Assembly (NCBI RefSeq): GCF_030413615.1 | Contig: NZ_CP129236.1 | Coordinates: 1,968,001-2,032,000 of the forward strand | Direction of reading: 5' to 3' | Origin: Planococcus shixiaomingii | Lineage (GTDB): Bacteria; Bacillota; Bacilli; Bacillales_A; Planococcaceae | Length of the DNA stretch: 64,000 nucleotides | Shown here: positions 42,161-51,219 of the stretch, in pieces | Layout of the letters: each line of letters begins with the position of its first letter | Position numbering within the stretch: position 1 is the stretch's first letter | Program-made: the position numbers and the translations under genes | The notes under the pieces: model-generated | The model's database searches: none | The model's input: only the letters and a program-made list of their open reading frames with translations | What the model was told of the DNA's origin: nothing

Positions 42161-42577
42161 TTACTCGCTGCTGACGCTCTTGGTCATTCCAACCGCGAAC
42201 TTTTTAAATCCCTGTGTCTCATAATACGGTTCCAAGCTTTCAACACACATCAATTGCGGAATTAGCCTGCTTGATTCACATTGATCAACCAAACAGTTCA
42301 GCAACTGTTTGCCAATTCCGCTTTGCTGATGACTTGGTGCAATTCCTAGTCCGCAAATGATTGCTGTGAGTACACCGTCCGATATGACCCGTCCCATACC
42401 TACCAGTTCGTCGTGATCCCATGCGAACACAACAAACCAGCTTTGCGTGCACATTTTCCTGAAATCTTCTTCTTTCAGGTCAAATGAATTCCAGTTTAAT
42501 GCCTCATACAAGTTTAAAACTTTTTTAAAGTCCACTGGCAGTTCCGCGGTGATGCGTATCTGTCTATCTGTGGCCAT
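42161..42577 (-). CDS. GNAT-family acetyltransferase
   Basis: 138 residues. GLGIAPSHQQSGIGKQLLNCLVDQC is the acetyl-CoA loop (Q-x-x-G-I-G-K) and YYETQGFKKFAVGM the C-terminal motif. ATG 42577 follows GGGAGC. Substrate unknown. Divergent from the cupin pseudogene. Confidence 0.88.
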   Translation of the reverse strand: MATDRQIRITAELPVDFKKVLNLYEALNWNSFDLKEEDFRKMCTQSWFVVFAWDHDELVGMGRVISDGVLTAIICGLGIAPSHQQSGIGKQLLNCLVDQCESSRLIPQLMCVESLEPYYETQGFKKFAVGMTKSVSSE

Positions 42578-42655
42578 CGTCTTCACGCTCCCATTTAAAT
42601 GATTGCAGCCGCTCCTGTATTTGACCGTAAAGTGTATTACTTAGGAGGTAGAAAT

Positions 42656-43195
42656 ATGGTTCATTCACATCTGATCATTACAAATCCTCGCTCAGGCCAA
42701 ACGATGATTTTCCGTAAAACCGCCAAAGATACAAATGGCACATTGCTTGAAATCGAATAGTTTAATCCGCCGTCAGCAAACTCTGAGCCCGAACACGTTC
42801 ATCCTAAACAAGAAAGTTCTGCTGAAGTAATTTCAGGAAAACTGCATTTCGATATTAATGGCACCGTTCAAATTGTAGGTCCAGGAAAAAAAGTCGTCAT
42901 CCCACCGGGCGTTCCCCACCATTTTTGGAATGAAGGACCAGAAGAAGCCCGCACGATACAACGCTTTTCTCCTGCATTAAACACTGAATCTTTCTTTAAG
43001 ACCTATTTCGCGCTGGCAAGAGACGGCAAACTAAATGAAAAAGGAGTGCCGAATCTGCTGTTGACGGCTCGGATGACGATGCATTACCAAGACGAAATCC
43101 GGCTCGCGAGTCCTCCGTGGGCTGTTCAAAAATTGCTGTTTAGCGTGTTGTCCCCTATAGCTGCGTTAATGGGCTATAAAAAACAATATAACTAA
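42656..43195 (+). pseudogene. cupin-domain protein interrupted by one TAG
   Basis: The 180-codon frame from ATG 42656 (good site AGGAGG) encodes a single cupin: EHVHPKQESSAEVISGKLHFDING with the metal-binding H-x-H and later Glu, then IPPGVPHHFWNEG. Codon 35 is TAG (42758-42760), between LLEIE and FNPPSANSEPEHVHP; a tryptophan codon TGG changed to TAG is the simplest cause. All else is intact to TAA 43193-43195. No in-frame start follows close behind the TAG, so the gene should be dead unless suppressed. Confidence 0.82.
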
Positions 43196-43276
43196 GCTAG
43201 CCGGCAAAAGCGACTACAAACTGTTCTGTAGAAACTTTTTACCGCTTTCACGGCTCCGTTTTTCTAAAACAGGTAC

Positions 43277-43312
43277 GAAAGCCGGTATCCCTATTAAAAT
43301 GTACCGGCTTTC
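43277..43312. repeat. perfect 11-base inverted repeat
   Basis: GAAAGCCGGTA...TACCGGCTTTC with a 14-base loop, no T run. It may serve as a weak terminator after the cupin frame. Confidence 0.5.
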
Positions 43313-43371
43313 CGGTTGATGCCTTATGGTATAATTATGAAGAAAGCTACGGCTTAGCAACTTGGAATTGA

Positions 43372-44259
43372 GTGATATTCTTGCCTGGAAAAACCCGTGA
43401 AAACCGAACCTTTTTTCAATGGATCAATTTTTTTATCCCCTATGTCTATACGCTCGGCATTATTCTTATCATCGGCTGGATGCTCACAGCTTCTGTCAGC
43501 ATCGCCTTAGACAACGCCAGCAACGACCCGAAAGCGTTATTTTTGCAGTCAGAAAACGTTCAAGCCACTGACACGGCGAACGAAACGTGGCTGAATCTCT
43601 TAATCAAACCAATTGTCCAATCCGACTTTAATCAAGTGATTTTCAGAGGCCTGTTTTTATTGCTGGTGTGGATGCTGTTGTTTCTGGTCATTCCGGTCGC
43701 TTTTAAAAAGCTCAAGCGCTTGAAGCTGTTCAATATGGAATTTGAAGTGAACGACATTGAACAAGCCGCGATTCAAACGATTGAAGTCAGCGCCACTAAA
43801 GCGAAATACATGCTGTATTTGACGAGTGACGCCGCAACCGACCGCACACTCGAGATTTTGGACGAAATCGGCCTCAACTACAAAGATGTGCTGGAGAATT
43901 ACTTAGCGGAACTGCAAGAATGGTACAAAAATGCCCCGCTGGAGACCCATTTTTCTTATGAGCTGTTCACCGACCCGTTTCCACCAGCCATCAAAGATCT
44001 GGTGGCGGCTTCTGAAGAATCTGGCAGTGCCGTCATCCAAAACACCGCAGATCCGAACAACTTGATGCAGAAAAATTACCTGGTTTACGCTTATAGCTAC
44101 CGGGAACAGGATTATATAACGGTCATCAGCAGCTATACGCAGGAATTCGATTCGTTTGACCAGTCATTGTTCGAATCCCTGCACAACGTCGTCAGCAAAA
44201 ACATCGAAAACTATGAATATCTGCTGGCGTTGACGTCTCCTGCTGAACCGGATGCATAA
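43372..44259 (+). CDS. hypothetical two-TM membrane protein
   Basis: 295 residues. TM1 about 20-46 and TM2 about 86-110 enclose an extracytoplasmic loop of 40 residues; after TM2 a large cytoplasmic domain (112-295), in which ATDRTLEILDEIGLNYKDVLENYLAEL suggests helical packing, then a GAF-like alternation of strands (YLVYAYSYREQDYITVISSY). GTG 43372 or TTG 43381 may start it; no strong ribosome site. Possibly a sensor, but not recognised. Confidence 0.6.
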   Translation: MIFLPGKTRENRTFFQWINFFIPYVYTLGIILIIGWMLTASVSIALDNASNDPKALFLQSENVQATDTANETWLNLLIKPIVQSDFNQVIFRGLFLLLVWMLLFLVIPVAFKKLKRLKLFNMEFEVNDIEQAAIQTIEVSATKAKYMLYLTSDAATDRTLEILDEIGLNYKDVLENYLAELQEWYKNAPLETHFSYELFTDPFPPAIKDLVAASEESGSAVIQNTADPNNLMQKNYLVYAYSYREQDYITVISSYTQEFDSFDQSLFESLHNVVSKNIENYEYLLALTSPAEPDA

Positions 44260-44318
44260 ACAGCGGCATTTGACGCTGCATTGCAGGTATACTATGATAA
44301 ACAAAAGGAGTGGTTGAA

Positions 44319-44498
44319 ATGACACTTGCTAAAACGCCATTCAGATCGGAAGACGTGAAAGAACGCGCTGCTAGAAAGCTGGCAAAAGTTCGCTCGCATC
44401 GCCACCTTAACGACGCAACGCGCCCGGTGAACCCGCGGATCAAACCTGTGCACGTAACAAAAGAAGATCCGTTAGTGCGCCGCATCACCAACCAATAA
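44319..44498 (+). CDS. small basic protein
   Basis: 59 residues from ATG 44319, with AAAAGGAG upstream. Very basic and proline-containing (KERAARKLAKVRSHRHLN, RPVNPRIKPVHV); no TM. Could bind nucleic acid. Not recognised. Followed by a terminator at 44508-44545. Confidence 0.6.
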   Translation: MTLAKTPFRSEDVKERAARKLAKVRSHRHLNDATRPVNPRIKPVHVTKEDPLVRRITNQ

Positions 44499-44507
44499 CA
44501 GTCCATC

Positions 44508-44545
44508 GAACCACCTCCGCTTGTTTTTCATAGCTGAGGTGGTTT
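44508..44545 (+). terminator. rho-independent terminator
   Basis: AACCACCTC...GAGGTGGTTTTTAG. Confidence 0.75.
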
Positions 44546-44712
44546 TTAGTATTTGACGCTCTTAGCTATGGGCATGTTTTGCTGGCTACAAACTTACCTG
44601 ATAAAGGCAAAAAAGAATGCAAAAAATTAACCACTTAGTAAAAGACCTACTGGAGACGGCGTACGCATAACAATGCCTAATAGCAACAATAACTATGGCG
44701 GGAGAAATCTCT

Positions 44713-45273
44713 ATGAATATCAAAACAACCGATCGTTGGGATGAGCACCTTTGGCACGATGCCAGCCCCCCTTACATGAAGGCATTTCGAGACAAAGGTG
44801 CCAAGCCGGTCAACATCATCCGGAATATGTTTGCGCAACAGATTGCCGAACTGCATGTAATTTACGACGAGTCGAACGCGGTTGGCATGGCCCTCACCGG
44901 AAAGCTCACCAAGGATCGCGTTATGATTATCGACTATTTGGCCATATCCCGAAATGAACAGAATCGCGGCCTTGGCAAAGCCTTGGTTGATGCCTTGAAG
45001 CAAAAAGCAAGTGATGAAGGGTATGAGCACCTGATCATTGAAACAGAAGCTGAAGAAACGCCGGATAACAAAAGGCGCATCCATTTTTGGCAATCTTGCG
45101 GCTTTCATCTTACCGACTATGTCCATCACTATATCTGGGTGCCGGAACCTTACCAGGCCATGTACCTTCCCCTTCTTTCCGATTCGAGGAAGATGACAGG
45201 AGAAGAATTGTTTGTGTCCATCAATCTTTTTCACCAATTGTCCTTTCGCAAAGTTAAAAAGGGCAGAAATTAG
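44713..45273 (+). CDS. GNAT-family acetyltransferase
   Basis: 186 residues, ATG 44713 with GCGGGAG upstream. DYLAISRNEQNRGLGKALVDALKQKA is the acetyl-CoA loop (Q-N-R-G-L-G) and RIHFWQSCGFHLTDYVHHY the C-terminal motif. The last 40 residues form an extra basic tail. Substrate unknown. Confidence 0.88.
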   Translation: MNIKTTDRWDEHLWHDASPPYMKAFRDKGAKPVNIIRNMFAQQIAELHVIYDESNAVGMALTGKLTKDRVMIIDYLAISRNEQNRGLGKALVDALKQKASDEGYEHLIIETEAEETPDNKRRIHFWQSCGFHLTDYVHHYIWVPEPYQAMYLPLLSDSRKMTGEELFVSINLFHQLSFRKVKKGRN

Positions 45274-45346
45274 GAATTTCTTTGCCTGGGCAAGCCGATT
45301 CGCTTGAAGAAAGACGGTGACTTTTTAGTTGCCAATTGATTATGAA

Positions 45347-45390
45347 GCAAAAAGCCGATTCTTCCTAACGGTGGAAAATCGGCTTTTTGG
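45347..45390. terminator. bidirectional terminator
   Basis: AAAAAGCCGATT...AATCGGCTTTTT between convergent GNAT and MarR-GNAT genes. Confidence 0.85.
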
Positions 45391-45437
45391 TTTCATCAAA
45401 TGGCACTTCATCTTTTGAACACATCCTGCGAGGTAAA

Positions 45438-46367
45438 TTATTGTCTCTCTATCAATTTTAAATCCCAGCGCTCTTCGTACAGTTCAGTATCAGCCCACTC
45501 TGTATTCGGCTTTTTCTCCGTCAACACAAAGCCGTTACTTTCGTATAAATAGCGTGCAGCGCCTAAGATGTTGACGGTCCATAGAAAAACTTGCCGGTAC
45601 TGCTGCGCGCGGCAAAACGCTAAAGCTGTTTTCATCAATTGTTTGCCGATGCCAAGACCCTGGTAGTTCTCATCCAGCACGAACCACCGGAGCTGAGCGA
45701 TATCGTCGGTCGCTTTTGTGATGGCAATGGATCCCGCAATTTCCCCGTTCACTTCCGCAATCCACAGTTCCCCGCCCTCCCGGTTTGCCATGAACTCCGT
45801 TAAGCCTTTCAAGACGTAGTATTCAAAGCTTTCGCTGAAATGATACGTCTTGCCATAAACGATGCCATGCAAATACGCGACATAGCCAATGTCTCCTGCA
45901 CGGAACGGCCGGATGACGACTTGATCAGGAGTTGGCGCAGCCCCGTGCAGTAAGGTTTCAATCGTTTTCATTGCAGTGGTCAGTTTGGCCAGATCCGGGT
46001 CAGCCAACTGATCGACCATTTTTGACAGCTCCAAGTTGGCGTTGTCTACTAAATCCCGGTAAATGGTTTCACCGGCTTCTGTCAGGTAAAGCAGTTGCTG
46101 GCGTTTGTCATCAGGCGATTGCTTTTTCTCAATCAGCTCATCGGCTTCGAATTTCTGGAAGATCCGGCTCATATAGCCACGGTCAATGCCCAATTTTTCG
46201 CGAATGTCTTTGGCAATGGCGCCTTGCTTGTCGTGAAGTTCTGAAATGACGCGCGCTTCAAGCAATGAATACGGCCGGTTGTAAATTTCCTGATCGATTT
46301 TTCCGAGCACATTGGCATAATACCGGTTAAATTTGCGTATTCTTTCGACGTGCTTCATTTCCGGCAT
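45438..46367 (-). CDS. MarR regulator fused to GNAT acetyltransferase
   Basis: 309 residues. Residues 1-145 form a MarR winged helix: SLLEARVISELHDKQGAIAKDIREKLGIDRGYMSRIFQKFE is the DNA-reading unit and SPDDKRQQLLYLTEAG the wing. Residues 155-309 form a GNAT domain with RWFVLDENYQGLGIGKQLMKTALAF. Such fusions are known across bacteria. ATG 46367 follows AGGAGG. It may sense a metabolite, perhaps its own acetylation substrate. Confidence 0.9.
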   Translation of the reverse strand: MPEMKHVERIRKFNRYYANVLGKIDQEIYNRPYSLLEARVISELHDKQGAIAKDIREKLGIDRGYMSRIFQKFEADELIEKKQSPDDKRQQLLYLTEAGETIYRDLVDNANLELSKMVDQLADPDLAKLTTAMKTIETLLHGAAPTPDQVVIRPFRAGDIGYVAYLHGIVYGKTYHFSESFEYYVLKGLTEFMANREGGELWIAEVNGEIAGSIAITKATDDIAQLRWFVLDENYQGLGIGKQLMKTALAFCRAQQYRQVFLWTVNILGAARYLYESNGFVLTEKKPNTEWADTELYEERWDLKLIERQ

Positions 46368-46471
46368 TGCTTTCACCTCCTAAATAATCAGAATAGTTTA
46401 TTTACTTATAGTATAAGAGCTTTAGTTGACGAAAACAACTAAAAGTCGCACTCCCTTCTTCTTTTGCTGCA

Positions 46472-46506
46472 ATAAAAAAACTCCCCTGGATAAGGAGAGT
46501 TTTTGC
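46472..46506 (-). terminator. rho-independent terminator
   Basis: AAAAAACTCcCCT...AGGaGAGTTTTTG downstream of the exonuclease gene; also close to the MarR-GNAT promoter side. Confidence 0.7.
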
Positions 46507-47115
46507 TTACATGCGGCTGATGCAATACTGATAAATGGCGGCAGTGGCCAAACAGTCGCCGAGCGCATCGTGCGCGTTGTGTTCGAGTTCCAAAAAAGCG
46601 GTCAAGGTGGTCAATTTGTGGTTCGGTGTTTCTTTGATCACTCTTCTCGCCAATTGGACGGTATCGATCACCGTGTATTCCGGGATCGGCGTGATTTCCT
46701 CTAAGGCGTAGAGGAACCCCATATCAAACGGCGCGTTATGCGCAATGATCGGAAAGCCTTCGATAAACGCAATGAGTTCATGCGCCACTTCCTCGATGAC
46801 CGGTGCGCCTTGAACATCTTGGTTCGTGATGCCGGTAATGCGGGTGATCGTCGGTGAAATCGAGCATTCGGGATTGATTGTGACATACATCGTGTCCACC
46901 CGGTTATGGTCGATGTATTTAACGGCACCTATTTGAATGATTTTGTCGCTGCCGGCACGCAGGCCGGTCGTCTCAAAATCCAGGATTACGTAATTGGCGG
47001 TTTTCTTCAAGCTCGTCTTGTATTTTTTCGGGCGCACCGGCTGGCGTCGTTGCCACTGTGGCCGTGTTTCACGCAATTTTTGATTCAGTATTTGTTCAGC
47101 ATCTCGCTTGTCCAT
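46507..47115 (-). CDS. DnaQ-like 3'-5' exonuclease (DEDDh)
   Basis: 202 residues. After a basic N-terminal 40 residues: YVILDFETTGL (Exo I, D-E), IAHNAPFDMGFL (Exo II), HNAHDALGDCLATAAIY (Exo III with H...D). This is the PolC/DinG-type proofreading exonuclease fold as a separate protein. Likely trims single-stranded DNA or RNA. ATG 47115 has AAAGGG upstream. Confidence 0.92.
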   Translation of the reverse strand: MDKRDAEQILNQKLRETRPQWQRRQPVRPKKYKTSLKKTANYVILDFETTGLRAGSDKIIQIGAVKYIDHNRVDTMYVTINPECSISPTITRITGITNQDVQGAPVIEEVAHELIAFIEGFPIIAHNAPFDMGFLYALEEITPIPEYTVIDTVQLARRVIKETPNHKLTTLTAFLELEHNAHDALGDCLATAAIYQYCISRM

Positions 47116-47183
47116 AAGGTCACCCTTTCTTACTACTTGTTCTGTCTATTGTATTCCCAAGGCATTTTTTGCACAAACATTCG

Positions 47184-49190
47184 TCAGGCTCCGCTATGGC
47201 GTTTCATGTCGCGTATCGCTTGAATCGACAAGCGGACCAGCAAGATCACACATAAAAACAACCCGGTATAGGCCGCGATGTTCAAGTACACCGCAAATGC
47301 GGCATCGATGAATTGGGCAATCGCCAGTAAAGCGGCAGACACCAATCCGAATGTGATTCCTGTCATCAATAACACGAAACGGGAAAACAGTTGCAGAATA
47401 AAACCGGAATTTTTCTTATCCGAGAAGACGTCATGGTGCAAAATGACTTTGCCGCCTTCGACACGCTGCAAAAGATGATCCAGCCGTTTCGGGATGTTCA
47501 ACAGTTCCGGGATGAGCAGGGTCAGTTCGTCTTCGAGCCGTTCCTTGATGATGCGCGGATCTTTGAACGGCTTTTTGAAAGCGGCCGATTTGTATTTTTT
47601 CGCGAACGTTTTCGCTTCGGTAAACATGTCGAACGTCGGGTCAATCAAATGCAGTGTCCCGTCTAAGGTGATCAGCGACCGAAGCGCTGTGCCCACCGAT
47701 GGATAAAACGACAAGCCGAAATGGCGCACGAGCTGGAATAGCGCTTGAATAAGCTCTTTGGTCGGAATGGCATCGACATAGGAGATCTTCAAGAGCAGCT
47801 GTCCAAGGGCCTGTTCGAACTTCTGGCGGTCGATGTGGTCATGCTCGTCCACCAACATGGTGATGGCTTCGTAAAGGACGCTCGCATCGTTTTGCTGAAC
47901 GCCGATGATAAAGCGGATGACGCCATCCTGCTGAGGAGCGGCCAAGCGCCCCACTGCCCCAAAATCGAGCAGAATCGGCGTACCGTCCCGTTCGTCGATA
48001 AAAATGTTCCCGGGATGCGGGTCGGCGTGGAAAATGCCCGAAAACAGCATTTGTTCAAAAAAGGAAAACAAAACCGTGCGTCCGAAGTCTTTCGGATCGA
48101 TGCCAACTTGGAGGACTACGGCTCCACCTTTTGCCAAGTTTTTGCCGTTGACAAATTCCATGACAATGAGTGTATCGTTGCTGTATTCCGTATAAACGTG
48201 CGGGATTTTGACGGGATAAGGGCTTTTTGCCAAAGCGTTCGATATTTGCACCATGTTGCGGATTTCAATATCAAAGTTGATTTCTTCCTGAAGACCTGCT
48301 GCAAAACCGATGGCCAGCTGACGGAACCCTAAGTTCTCTGCCCACGTCGAGCGGCTGGATACCCATTCCGCGAACTCCACTAGGATATTCAAGTCATCCC
48401 GCATGATGCGCTTGATTTCCGGCCGCAGCAACTTCACGACGACGTGCTGGTTGTTGGACCGGAGTATCGCTTTGTGCACTTGGCCGATAGAAGCGGCTGC
48501 AAGCGGCTCCGGATCAAAAAAGGAAAAGACTTCATCGAGCGGCGCGTTCAAGGAATTTTGCAAAATCGCCTGCACTTGCGGGCTCGGAAGCGGTTTGACG
48601 TCTTGTTGCAATTTGCCGAGCTCTTCTATGAACGGTGCAGGAAACAGATCGGTGCGCGTCGACAGCACTTGGCCGAATTTGATGAAAATGCCGCCGCTTT
48701 GTTCGAGTGTATCCCGGAACGCGATGGCGAGCTCCCGGTCATTTTCCCGGTGGCGGGCATACCGGAGGCCGCGGGAAATGCCGTTCCGGATGGCGATTTC
48801 CAGCACTTGGCGCAGCCGTTTCTGGCGCCGCCAGCGCAGTTGCATGCGCCGAAGGATAAACTTGCGGCCGGTGATGCGTTCTCCTTTTTCCCCAAGCTCA
48901 ATCGGATCGAACAGTTCGAAAAACAAATACAATAGCATCGAAATCAACAGCATGCTGCCGATCCAGATCACCGTACTGACACTGGCAATCTCCGTCACGG
49001 CGCTTTCCGTCAAATAGTCGGTATGGCGCAAATACGAATACCAGTAAACGAATGAAGTCAATACTACACCGAGCGCTACGGACAACACCCGTTTCATGAA
49101 GTTGATCTGCGACCCCATTAAACGGCCGCCGACAAAATAGATAAAGAAGGCGACCAGCACTACTTCAATGAACAACCGTACAAACAACAT
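47184..49190 (-). CDS. AarF/UbiB (ABC1) family kinase-like protein
   Basis: 668 residues. Two N-terminal TM segments, then the ABC1 domain: KFGQVLSTRTDLFP (the KxGQ motif that replaces the glycine loop), AAASIGQVHKA, VVVKLLRPEI (Lys), HADPHPGNIFID and LLDFGAVGRL (metal-binding), and two C-terminal TM helices (RFVLLMTGITFGLVSAALLAI and later). In other bacteria it supports quinone synthesis at the membrane; the organism uses menaquinone, so the exact role is open. ATG 49190. Confidence 0.9.
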   Translation of the reverse strand: MLFVRLFIEVVLVAFFIYFVGGRLMGSQINFMKRVLSVALGVVLTSFVYWYSYLRHTDYLTESAVTEIASVSTVIWIGSMLLISMLLYLFFELFDPIELGEKGERITGRKFILRRMQLRWRRQKRLRQVLEIAIRNGISRGLRYARHRENDRELAIAFRDTLEQSGGIFIKFGQVLSTRTDLFPAPFIEELGKLQQDVKPLPSPQVQAILQNSLNAPLDEVFSFFDPEPLAAASIGQVHKAILRSNNQHVVVKLLRPEIKRIMRDDLNILVEFAEWVSSRSTWAENLGFRQLAIGFAAGLQEEINFDIEIRNMVQISNALAKSPYPVKIPHVYTEYSNDTLIVMEFVNGKNLAKGGAVVLQVGIDPKDFGRTVLFSFFEQMLFSGIFHADPHPGNIFIDERDGTPILLDFGAVGRLAAPQQDGVIRFIIGVQQNDASVLYEAITMLVDEHDHIDRQKFEQALGQLLLKISYVDAIPTKELIQALFQLVRHFGLSFYPSVGTALRSLITLDGTLHLIDPTFDMFTEAKTFAKKYKSAAFKKPFKDPRIIKERLEDELTLLIPELLNIPKRLDHLLQRVEGGKVILHHDVFSDKKNSGFILQLFSRFVLLMTGITFGLVSAALLAIAQFIDAAFAVYLNIAAYTGLFLCVILLVRLSIQAIRDMKRHSGA

Positions 49191-49317
49191 GTTTTCGCCT
49201 CCTTGCGTTCAGCAATTGTCCAAAAAGCCGGAAAAGGATTGCTTCTTCAAGTATATCAAAGATACACCTTTTTTTTATTTCCAAGCAGTTTTCACTCATG
49301 AACACCGCAAAGAAGAG

Positions 49318-49830
49318 TTATCCCATTTTTGCCGTGATTTCGTAGACCGGTTCCAGCTGCTGCGTGTCTTCGAAAAATTTCATCTCCGTAAAACGGAACC
49401 CGGCTTTTTCAAGGATCCGGATCGATGCTTTATTGCCTGGAGCGGCAGAAGCGCAGACCGTTTCAACGAGCGGGTGGTTGACAGCCAACTCCAGACAGGC
49501 GTGTACAGCTTCCGTGGCATAGCCTTTGCCCCAGCTCGCTTTAGCGAAATGGTACAGCAATTCCACTTTTTCGAGTCCATCTTCGGTGTTGAATCCGGCA
49601 GCGCCGATCACCTGACCGCTGGTTTTTTCAATTACCGCAAAAACGGAAATCCTTTTTTCTATGTATCTTTTTTGATAGGCTTCCAATACCTGTGGCAGAA
49701 CGTTTAGCGGCGTTGCGCCTCCGGAATGGTTCATGACTTCCGGATTTCCCCAAAAGCGCTCAGAAGCCTCTAAATCGCTTTTTTCAAACACTTTTAACAG
49801 TAAGCGGTCTGTTTCCGCGACAAATTCCAT
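49318..49830 (-). CDS. GNAT-family acetyltransferase, RimJ/RimL type
   Basis: 170 residues. ETDRLLLKVFEKSDLEASERFWGNPEVM opening, HFAKASWGKGYATEAVHACLELA acetyl-CoA loop, NKASIRILEKAGFRFTEM closing motif. The next upstream gene (Nudix) ends ten bases before its start, so they form an operon with the MBL gene. Confidence 0.9.
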   Translation of the reverse strand: MEFVAETDRLLLKVFEKSDLEASERFWGNPEVMNHSGGATPLNVLPQVLEAYQKRYIEKRISVFAVIEKTSGQVIGAAGFNTEDGLEKVELLYHFAKASWGKGYATEAVHACLELAVNHPLVETVCASAAPGNKASIRILEKAGFRFTEMKFFEDTQQLEPVYEITAKMG

Positions 49831-49839
49831 TACTTAGCC

Positions 49840-50286
49840 TCACTCTCCCTTGCATATTTCCTGATTGATCACGTCCAACAGGCCAACAGGGTACAATACG
49901 GTTTCGGGTTTACGCAAATCGGTTAACGGAAGCCATCTGGCAGTCGTCGTTTTCGTTCCCTTGGTAACTGTGAACGTCTTCTTTTTGTAAAGAGCGTTCT
50001 CTTTGAAGGACACCACATACAGTTGGGTGATTTCATGGAACACGTTGCCTTCAATTTGATAGATGTTTTCCAGGCAGCTGACATAGCGGACAATTTCCAC
50101 GTCGGCATTCAGCTCTTCTCGGTATTCCCTTACCAAAGCTTGGGCTGAAGGTTCACCCAGTTCAATCGTTCCGCCAATCGGCCGGTAAAAAAGACCCGTG
50201 CCCTTTGAATGGATTCCGTGCTGTTCTTCGACTAATAGACAGCCTTCATGAAAAAGCAGGCCGAGCGTATTGGCTCGTGGTCGCAT
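49840..50286 (-). CDS. Nudix hydrolase
   Basis: 148 residues. Nudix box at about 39-61: G-GTIELGEPSAQALVREYREEL, with REx2EE intact. RANTLGLLFHEGCLLVEEQHG and the C-terminal TTARWLPLTDLRKPETVLYP are typical of the group related to YjhB/ADP-ribose-type hydrolases. Substrate unknown. In operon with the MBL gene (stop 13 bases upstream of its start) and the GNAT gene. Confidence 0.9.
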   Translation of the reverse strand: MRPRANTLGLLFHEGCLLVEEQHGIHSKGTGLFYRPIGGTIELGEPSAQALVREYREELNADVEIVRYVSCLENIYQIEGNVFHEITQLYVVSFKENALYKKKTFTVTKGTKTTTARWLPLTDLRKPETVLYPVGLLDVINQEICKGE

Positions 50287-50298
50287 AACGTGCCTCCT

Positions 50299-51102
50299 TT
50301 ATAGGTGATTAATAGGTAGATCCGCTAAGATCGAGTTCACGACATGCAACGAATCCCACTCTCCGTTCGAGAAAGCAATAATCGGATACGCCGCAGGAAA
50401 AAGCTGGTGTTTGATGTCAACTGCCGAATAACCTTGTTTGCTGAGTGCAGTGACTTTATCGCTTAACTCTTCAAGATAAGCGAGTTTTCGCTCCAGCTGT
50501 TCCCGTCCATTTTTGAAATAGCCAGCGTGGCTGCAAAAAAGAGCGGTGATATCCAGAGCCAGCAGCGTCCGGAGCGACTTCATGATAAGGGGGATCGACT
50601 CCGTCTCCATGCTCACTTTCGTCTTTGCCGAAACGAACAAATCGCCGGAAAACAGGCGTCCCGTTTCCGCATGGTAAAAGGCCATATGGTCCTCGGCATG
50701 GCCCGGTGTGTGAATCACTTGCCACTCGAGCGTCCGGGAGCGGATCGACTCGCCAAGAGGCTGCGCTGTGAAGGCACGCCGCTGTCCCCACGTTTGCTGC
50801 CGGTAGGCCGGATAGATGCCCGGCTTTGCACAAAAACCGATTGATGACGGGTGAACAAATAGCGGGATGCTGACATGTTCCTCAATCCAAGCCGCGTTGC
50901 CGGTATGATCTTCGTGGCTATGGGTCAAGGCAACAAAATCGAACGAATGGCTGTCGCAAAAAGCGCTCATGTCTTTTTGGAGCTTTTCTGCTCCGGTATC
51001 GATGAGCATGCCGTCGACCAAAAAGGAAAAAACCGTGCGGCCGGAATCTGTTAAAACGCCCTCCATGCAAATGACACCTTCCCGTTCATAGACGTTGATC
51101 AC
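50299..51102 (-). CDS. MBL-fold metallo-hydrolase
   Basis: 267 residues. LTHSHEDHTGN carries HxHxDH at about residue 60, HTPGHAEDHM and FSGDLFVSAKT the further metal ligands, and FCSHAG the last. The overall build is that of the glyoxalase II-like subgroup. GTG 51102 with AAGGAGG upstream. First gene of the MBL-Nudix-GNAT operon. Confidence 0.9.
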   Translation of the reverse strand: MINVYEREGVICMEGVLTDSGRTVFSFLVDGMLIDTGAEKLQKDMSAFCDSHSFDFVALTHSHEDHTGNAAWIEEHVSIPLFVHPSSIGFCAKPGIYPAYRQQTWGQRRAFTAQPLGESIRSRTLEWQVIHTPGHAEDHMAFYHAETGRLFSGDLFVSAKTKVSMETESIPLIMKSLRTLLALDITALFCSHAGYFKNGREQLERKLAYLEELSDKVTALSKQGYSAVDIKHQLFPAAYPIIAFSNGEWDSLHVVNSILADLPINHL

Positions 51103-51191
51103 TTCAGTAGAACCTCCTTAATATAAAAAATTCCCTATTACTTCCTTTCATCTTACAAATCCAATCTCTTTCTGTCACTGAAAATATCCAC

Positions 51192-51219
51192 AAAAAAAAG
51201 AAGGCCGAAGCCTTCTTAA
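51192..51219 (-). terminator. rho-independent terminator
   Basis: On the minus strand AAGAAGGC-TTCG-GCCTTCTTTTTTTT directly after the Yip1 gene. Confidence 0.88.

Noticed and set aside
42758..42760. TAG read-through as pyrrolysine or amber suppression
   Set aside because: No sign of such machinery and Bacillales lack it as far as known; a point mutation is simpler.
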